From JAMDEO01 sp963775295 (GTDB lineage: Bacteria > Actinomycetota > Thermoleophilia > RBG-16-64-13): a stretch of 64,000 nt of DNA. This document shows positions 60,401 through 64,000 of this stretch, one piece after another (the stretch's first letter is position 1; every line of letters begins with the position of its first letter). The notes beneath the pieces are model-generated. The model had not been told where the DNA came from. It saw nothing but the letters and a program-made list of their open reading frames with translations, and made no database searches. The position numbers and the translations under genes were made by a program. The DNA is taken from positions 2,852,001 to 2,916,000 of the forward strand of contig CAVZIK010000006.1 in assembly GCA_963775295.1 (NCBI GenBank). Reading direction: 5' to 3'.

Positions 60401-61099
60401 TCACTCCGCGTGCGCCACTCCATCTTCCGCGCAGAACTTCTTCCCGGTCGAGACGCTGGCCAGGAGCAAGTCGAGCATCCGCGCCCAGCAAGAGGCGTCC
60501 CACTGGCCGGCTATGCCCATGAGATGCGCCACTCCCTCAGCCCAGGAGCAGCCGATGATCATGCCCGCGAGCTCCATGGAGTCGATATCCTGGATGATGG
60601 TTCCCTGTTGCTTGGCCATGTCGACGGTTGCGGCGACGTTGGTTAGCGGCACCATCTGATGGATTCCGAGGGCCGTTCTAAGCCCGGCGCTCGGCGGTGC
60701 CGCGATAAATTCGAAAAGCGGATAGAGGTATTGGGGATCCTCCGAAGAGACCAGCCAAGAGTGGTACTGGCTCATCTGCCGAAGACGTTCCACGGCGTCC
60801 GGGGCAGTCGCCGCCTCGTTGATCTCCTCCACCCTCTCGAACACAAAGTCGAGAGCCGCCACCAAAATGTCGTGCCTGCTCGCGAAGTGCGAGTAGAGGG
60901 AGGGCTCGGTGATACCAACCACGTCCGCGATCCGAGACATCGTCGTACCCTGGATCCCGTCGTTGGCGATCAGGTCCAATGCAACCTGGACGATCTGACG
61001 CTTTCTCACTTTTCCCGGTAGCCGGGGAGTGCCCTCAGCCACGTAGTTGCCTCCAATGCGTTGCGTCGTCGATCGATACGGCGGTTCCGAAAGCGTCAC
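60401..61099 (-). CDS. TetR-family transcriptional regulator
   Basis: A 232-aa regulator with helix-turn-helix at about 32-80 (RKRQIVQVALDLIANDGIQGTTMSRIADVVGITEPSLYSHF) and a helical ligand domain. GTG 61099 is the longest start; its ribosome site is weak and a GTG about 19 codons later is an alternative. It is convergent with the transhydroxylase-like operon and divergent from nothing nearby. Candidate targets are that operon and the palindrome at 2435-2448. The ligand is unknown. Confidence 0.88.
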   Translation of the reverse strand: MTLSEPPYRSTTQRIGGNYVAEGTPRLPGKVRKRQIVQVALDLIANDGIQGTTMSRIADVVGITEPSLYSHFASRHDILVAALDFVFERVEEINEAATAPDAVERLRQMSQYHSWLVSSEDPQYLYPLFEFIAAPPSAGLRTALGIHQMVPLTNVAATVDMAKQQGTIIQDIDSMELAGMIIGCSWAEGVAHLMGIAGQWDASCWARMLDLLLASVSTGKKFCAEDGVAHAE

Positions 61100-61157
61100 T
61101 CAAACCCTGCCTCCCGGTTAGAGATCGGCGTGTCCGCGGATCCAGCCATGGCTTAAT

Positions 61158-61778
61158 CTACGCGGTCAGAAGATCCGCGACTGTTTCGAAACCAATGTCG
61201 AAGGCCTTGAGATTGGCTTCGATTGCCTTTGGCGGAACCCGGCTCTCGATAAGCTCCTTAATCGTCTCGACCTTCACCGGCAAACGGCCGCTTCCGAAGA
61301 GCGCTCCCAGCATCGCCGTGTTGGTGGCCAGAAGGTTTCCGGCGTCCTTGGCGATCTGGGTAGCATCGATGGTGATGATGTGGTCGGTGACCCTACTGAC
61401 CATTCGTAGTATCGACTCGAACTCGGGATAGCTGCTCTCCCCGGTAGAGACCGTGTATGGTTTGATCTCCGTGGTGTTGATGATGACCAGACTGTCGGGG
61501 TTGAGTTCTTTCACGTACCGCAGGGCTTCGCTCGCTTCCAGAGCGATGAGGATGTCGCATTTGCCCTGAGGCGTGAGCGGTGCGATGACCCCACTGCCCA
61601 GGCGGATGTTGCTGAAGACCGAGCCGCCACGCTGGGCCATGCCCAACACCTCCGAGCCCTGGATCTCCAACCCCTCTTCCACGGCCGCATGACCGAGCAG
61701 GTCGGACATCAGGATGACCCCCTGGCCGCCGACTCCGCCGAGTATGATGTTGAGCTCTTTGACCACGGTAGTCGTCAT
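61158..61778 (-). CDS. iorB: Indolepyruvate:ferredoxin oxidoreductase beta subunit
   Basis: A 206-aa gamma-type subunit of the 2-oxoacid oxidoreductase family. NIILGGVGGQGVILMSDLLGHAA and SEVLGMAQRGGSVFSNIR are characteristic. ATG 61778 lies three bases after the iorA stop with GGGAG upstream. With IorA it oxidises arylpyruvates to aryl-acetyl-CoA and reduces ferredoxin. Confidence 0.95.
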   Translation of the reverse strand: MTTTVVKELNIILGGVGGQGVILMSDLLGHAAVEEGLEIQGSEVLGMAQRGGSVFSNIRLGSGVIAPLTPQGKCDILIALEASEALRYVKELNPDSLVIINTTEIKPYTVSTGESSYPEFESILRMVSRVTDHIITIDATQIAKDAGNLLATNTAMLGALFGSGRLPVKVETIKELIESRVPPKAIEANLKAFDIGFETVADLLTA

Positions 61779-61781
61779 CTC

Positions 61782-63692
61782 TCAGTTGCTCCCTTTTGTC
61801 CTGATCGCGTTACTCGGGCAGATAGCCGCGCACACGAGACATCCCGTGCACTGCGAAGCGTCTATGACTACGTGCCCGTCCTCGATGAGGATCGCCGGGC
61901 AGCCGAGCTTGCTGGCGCAGATCTTGCAGTCGGTGCACTCCTCTCTGTCGATCTCGCACGGTGTGAACCTCTGCCCCGCCTTCTTCAGATCGCGCTGCTT
62001 GAGGACCTGGCAGGCTTGCCGGGCTACGACGACCGAAGGCCCGTCGAAGCGAAGAGCCCGCCCGATAGTTTCGATCGTGGTGTCGACATCGAAGGGGTCC
62101 ACCACCTCGACGAATTTCACCTGGCACGCGCGCGCCACGTCTTCAGGTTTGATGACCTCGGTCTGCTCCCCCCGTGCATTGACCCCGGTGGCCGGGTCTT
62201 CCTGGAAGCCCGTCTGTCCGGTGATGGCGTTATCCAGGATGAGGAAGGTGGTCTGCGCCTTGTTGAAGACAGCGTTGACGAGCGAGGGCATGCCCGAATG
62301 GAAGAACGTGGAGTCGCCAATATGAGCCACCGTCCGCGCTCCTATGGCTTGGGAGATGCCCTGGGCGAGTCCGAACGACCCTCCCATGCAGAGTTGGGTG
62401 TCGTCGGAGCTCAGTGGTGCGAAGAAACCCAGTCCGTAGCAGCCGATGTCTCCGCTCCTGGGGACGTCCACTTTGAACTCCCGCTTGTACTTGCGTATGG
62501 CGGCGCCTTCGGCATAGAGGGAGGCGCGATGGGGACAGCCCGAGCACAAAGCCGGCGGGCGAAGGGGAAGCAAGGGCATCGCCTCGGCGCCGATGCTATC
62601 CAGTGCTCCGAAGTCCACGGGCATCTCCACTTCGAGGACTTTGGCCAGCGACTCCATGAGCCTCCGGGTGGAGAGTTCGCCGACCACAGGCACAACATCC
62701 TTGCCGTGGATGACGCGGTCGATCTTGTTCTCCTGAGCAAACGACTTCACCTGCTGCTCCACGATCGGCTCGCCCTCTTCCACGATGAGTACCTGGGGCA
62801 CCGATTCGAGAAGCTGCCCAACGAGACCCTCAGGGATGGGATATGTCATGCCCAGCTTCAGTATCGACACCTCGCCGGCAATACCCAGCCACTCGACTGC
62901 CTCCTTCAAGTATGCCCATCCGAGGCCACAGGCGATGATCCCGAGCTTCGCGCCCTGAAGGGAATCCAACTTGTTGTAGGGAAATGTGTCGGCTGCCTTC
63001 TTGATGTTGTCCAGCCGCTCAAGCATTTCCAGCCGATGTCTCCGTGAGTTGGTGGGCTGGCACACCCAGCGGGAGGAGTCCTTTTCGAATTCCGCCGCTT
63101 GGTCCAGCCGGTCTATCTGTCCGAGAGTGACCTTGGATCGGGCATGGCTGAGCCTTGTGACCGACCTGAGCATCACAATCTGCCCCCACTCTTCCGAGAG
63201 CCTGAAGGCGTCCGCCATCATGTCCTTGGCTTCTTGTCCGGTGCTCGGCTCGAGGACCGGCAGATAACCCTGCCTGGCAACGTACCGGCTGTCTTGCTCG
63301 TTTTGAGAACTGTGCATCGATGGGTCGTCCGCGGCGACCAGCACCATCCCGCCTCCCACCCCCATGTTGCAGGCAGTCATAAGCGGATCATGGGCCACGT
63401 TCAGACCCACGTGCTTCATGGTGGTCATGGTTCTGACGCCGGTCATCGAGGCGGCATAGGCCACCTCAAACGCCACCTTCTCATTCACCGACCATTCGAC
63501 GTACATGTGCTTCAGGTCCCGGGCTGCGTCGATGACGGCCTGCCCGATCTCGCTGGACGGCGTTCCAGGATAGGACGCCAGGACTGTGACCCCGGCCTCG
63601 ACCGCTCCCCGAGCGATGGCCTCGTTGCCAAGGAGCAGAAGATCGGCGCCCGGCGCGTCCGAGGTGATAGTTACCTGTTCAGCCTGCTTCAT
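61782..63692 (-). CDS. iorA: Indolepyruvate:ferredoxin oxidoreductase alpha subunit
   Basis: A 636-aa catalytic subunit from ATG 63692 (GAGGAG upstream). Residues about 15-200 are the pyrimidine-binding domain (GNEAIARGAVEAGVTVLASYPGTPSSEIG). About 350-530 is the thiamine-diphosphate domain (CSGCPHRA; GDSTFFHSGMP to NAITGQTGF). The C-terminal 60 residues are a two-cluster ferredoxin (CTDCKICASKLGC, CTGCLVCAAIC). It takes part in fermentation of Trp, Phe and Tyr. It follows the gene at the right edge by 29 bases, possibly in one transcript. Confidence 0.95.
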   Translation of the reverse strand: MKQAEQVTITSDAPGADLLLLGNEAIARGAVEAGVTVLASYPGTPSSEIGQAVIDAARDLKHMYVEWSVNEKVAFEVAYAASMTGVRTMTTMKHVGLNVAHDPLMTACNMGVGGGMVLVAADDPSMHSSQNEQDSRYVARQGYLPVLEPSTGQEAKDMMADAFRLSEEWGQIVMLRSVTRLSHARSKVTLGQIDRLDQAAEFEKDSSRWVCQPTNSRRHRLEMLERLDNIKKAADTFPYNKLDSLQGAKLGIIACGLGWAYLKEAVEWLGIAGEVSILKLGMTYPIPEGLVGQLLESVPQVLIVEEGEPIVEQQVKSFAQENKIDRVIHGKDVVPVVGELSTRRLMESLAKVLEVEMPVDFGALDSIGAEAMPLLPLRPPALCSGCPHRASLYAEGAAIRKYKREFKVDVPRSGDIGCYGLGFFAPLSSDDTQLCMGGSFGLAQGISQAIGARTVAHIGDSTFFHSGMPSLVNAVFNKAQTTFLILDNAITGQTGFQEDPATGVNARGEQTEVIKPEDVARACQVKFVEVVDPFDVDTTIETIGRALRFDGPSVVVARQACQVLKQRDLKKAGQRFTPCEIDREECTDCKICASKLGCPAILIEDGHVVIDASQCTGCLVCAAICPSNAIRTKGSN

Positions 63693-63721
63693 ACTCAACT
63701 CCTCACTTTTGCCCGGCAACG

Positions 63722-64000
63722 TCACACTGCCGGACCGATCGAATGGATCCCGAACTCGTGATGCCCTAGACACTCGCTTCTCGTCAGTTCTCCCGATGCC
63801 ACACGCAAGATCTCGTCGAAAATCCTGCCTCCCATATCGGCCAGCGAGACATCCCCATCGAGGATCTCTCCGGCGTTGAGATCCATGTTGTCGCGCATTC
63901 TCTGATAGATCGCGCTGTTCGTGGTGACTTTGATCACCGGGGCGATCGCGGAGCCGAGCGGAGAGCCGCGGCCCGTGGTGAATACAATCACCTGGGCTCC
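63722..64000 (-). CDS. Altronate/galactarate dehydratase-family protein, C-terminal part (partial)
   Basis: Last 92 codons of a gene whose start lies beyond the right edge. GAQVIVFTTGRGSPLGS, IKVTTNSAIYQRMRDNMDLNAG and LGHHEFGIHSIGP are typical of the C-terminal domain of UxaA/GarD-type sugar-acid dehydratases. Relatives of unknown substrate are common in anaerobes, so altronate itself is not certain. It lies upstream of iorA on the same strand. Confidence 0.85.
   Translation of the reverse strand, partial: GAQVIVFTTGRGSPLGSAIAPVIKVTTNSAIYQRMRDNMDLNAGEILDGDVSLADMGGRIFDEILRVASGELTRSECLGHHEFGIHSIGPAV

Noticed and set aside
61689..63047. Plus-strand open frame (452 codons) opposite iorA/iorB
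   Set aside because: It is antisense to clear iorA and iorB motifs and has no recognisable domain.

Overview
The window (64 kb, GC-rich) looks like chromosomal DNA of a strictly anaerobic, probably actinobacterial organism. The evidence is a BldD-type regulator with the RxD-x8-RxxD c-di-GMP signature, a long three-domain SerA, a ferredoxin-thioredoxin-type reductase catalytic chain, an archaeal-type split glutamate synthase, and many oxygen-sensitive Fe-S and molybdopterin enzymes. I see no phage, insertion sequence, CRISPR array or rRNA. The taxonomic call is inference.

Region 1 (1-12.0 kb, minus strand) is an anaerobic trihydroxybenzene island. It holds a clear pyrogallol-phloroglucinol transhydroxylase (athL 8065-5465, athS 5417-4536), a second divergent small subunit (3638-2799), a second divergent large subunit running off the left edge (2420-1), and an iron-sulfur flavoprotein. 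Upstream lies a four-gene set: a beta-keto-acid cleavage enzyme, two tandem SDRs and a 3-hydroxyacyl-CoA-dehydrogenase-like protein. These match three of the four enzyme types of the clostridial phloroglucinol route (reductase, hydroxy-oxohexanoate dehydrogenase, triacetate lyase). No ring-opening cyclohydrolase is visible.

Region 2 (12.2-26.6 kb) has tRNA-Leu(CAA), the BldD-like gene, and a tightly overlapping minus-strand operon hisI-trpE-trpG-trpD-trpC-usp-corA-trpF-trpB-trpA. A 41-codon leader ORF ending Trp-Gln-Ser-Leu-Trp-Phe-stop precedes it and is a candidate trp leader peptide. On the plus strand follow cinA, glutaredoxin plus FTR-like reductase, and serA.

Region 3 (26.6-31.7 kb) is a BMP-type nucleoside ABC importer. 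Region 4 (31.8-48.9 kb) is devoted to nitrogen. It has an HdrB-HdrC fusion in one operon with a three-piece glutamate synthase, glnA, three amtB-glnK pairs (two sharing a 623-bp identical block) and a PucR-family regulator. All three PII proteins lack the modifiable Tyr51. A YbjQ-family protein, a resorcylate-decarboxylase-like amidohydrolase and an ion-transporter-superfamily permease are interspersed.

Region 5 (49-64 kb) holds a 1041-aa double 2-hydroxyacyl-CoA-dehydratase activator followed by its dehydratase-like partner, an MMPL transporter, a third transhydroxylase-like pair (56841-60283) with a convergent TetR regulator, indolepyruvate:ferredoxin oxidoreductase (iorA-iorB), and the end of an altronate/galactarate-dehydratase-family gene cut by the right edge.
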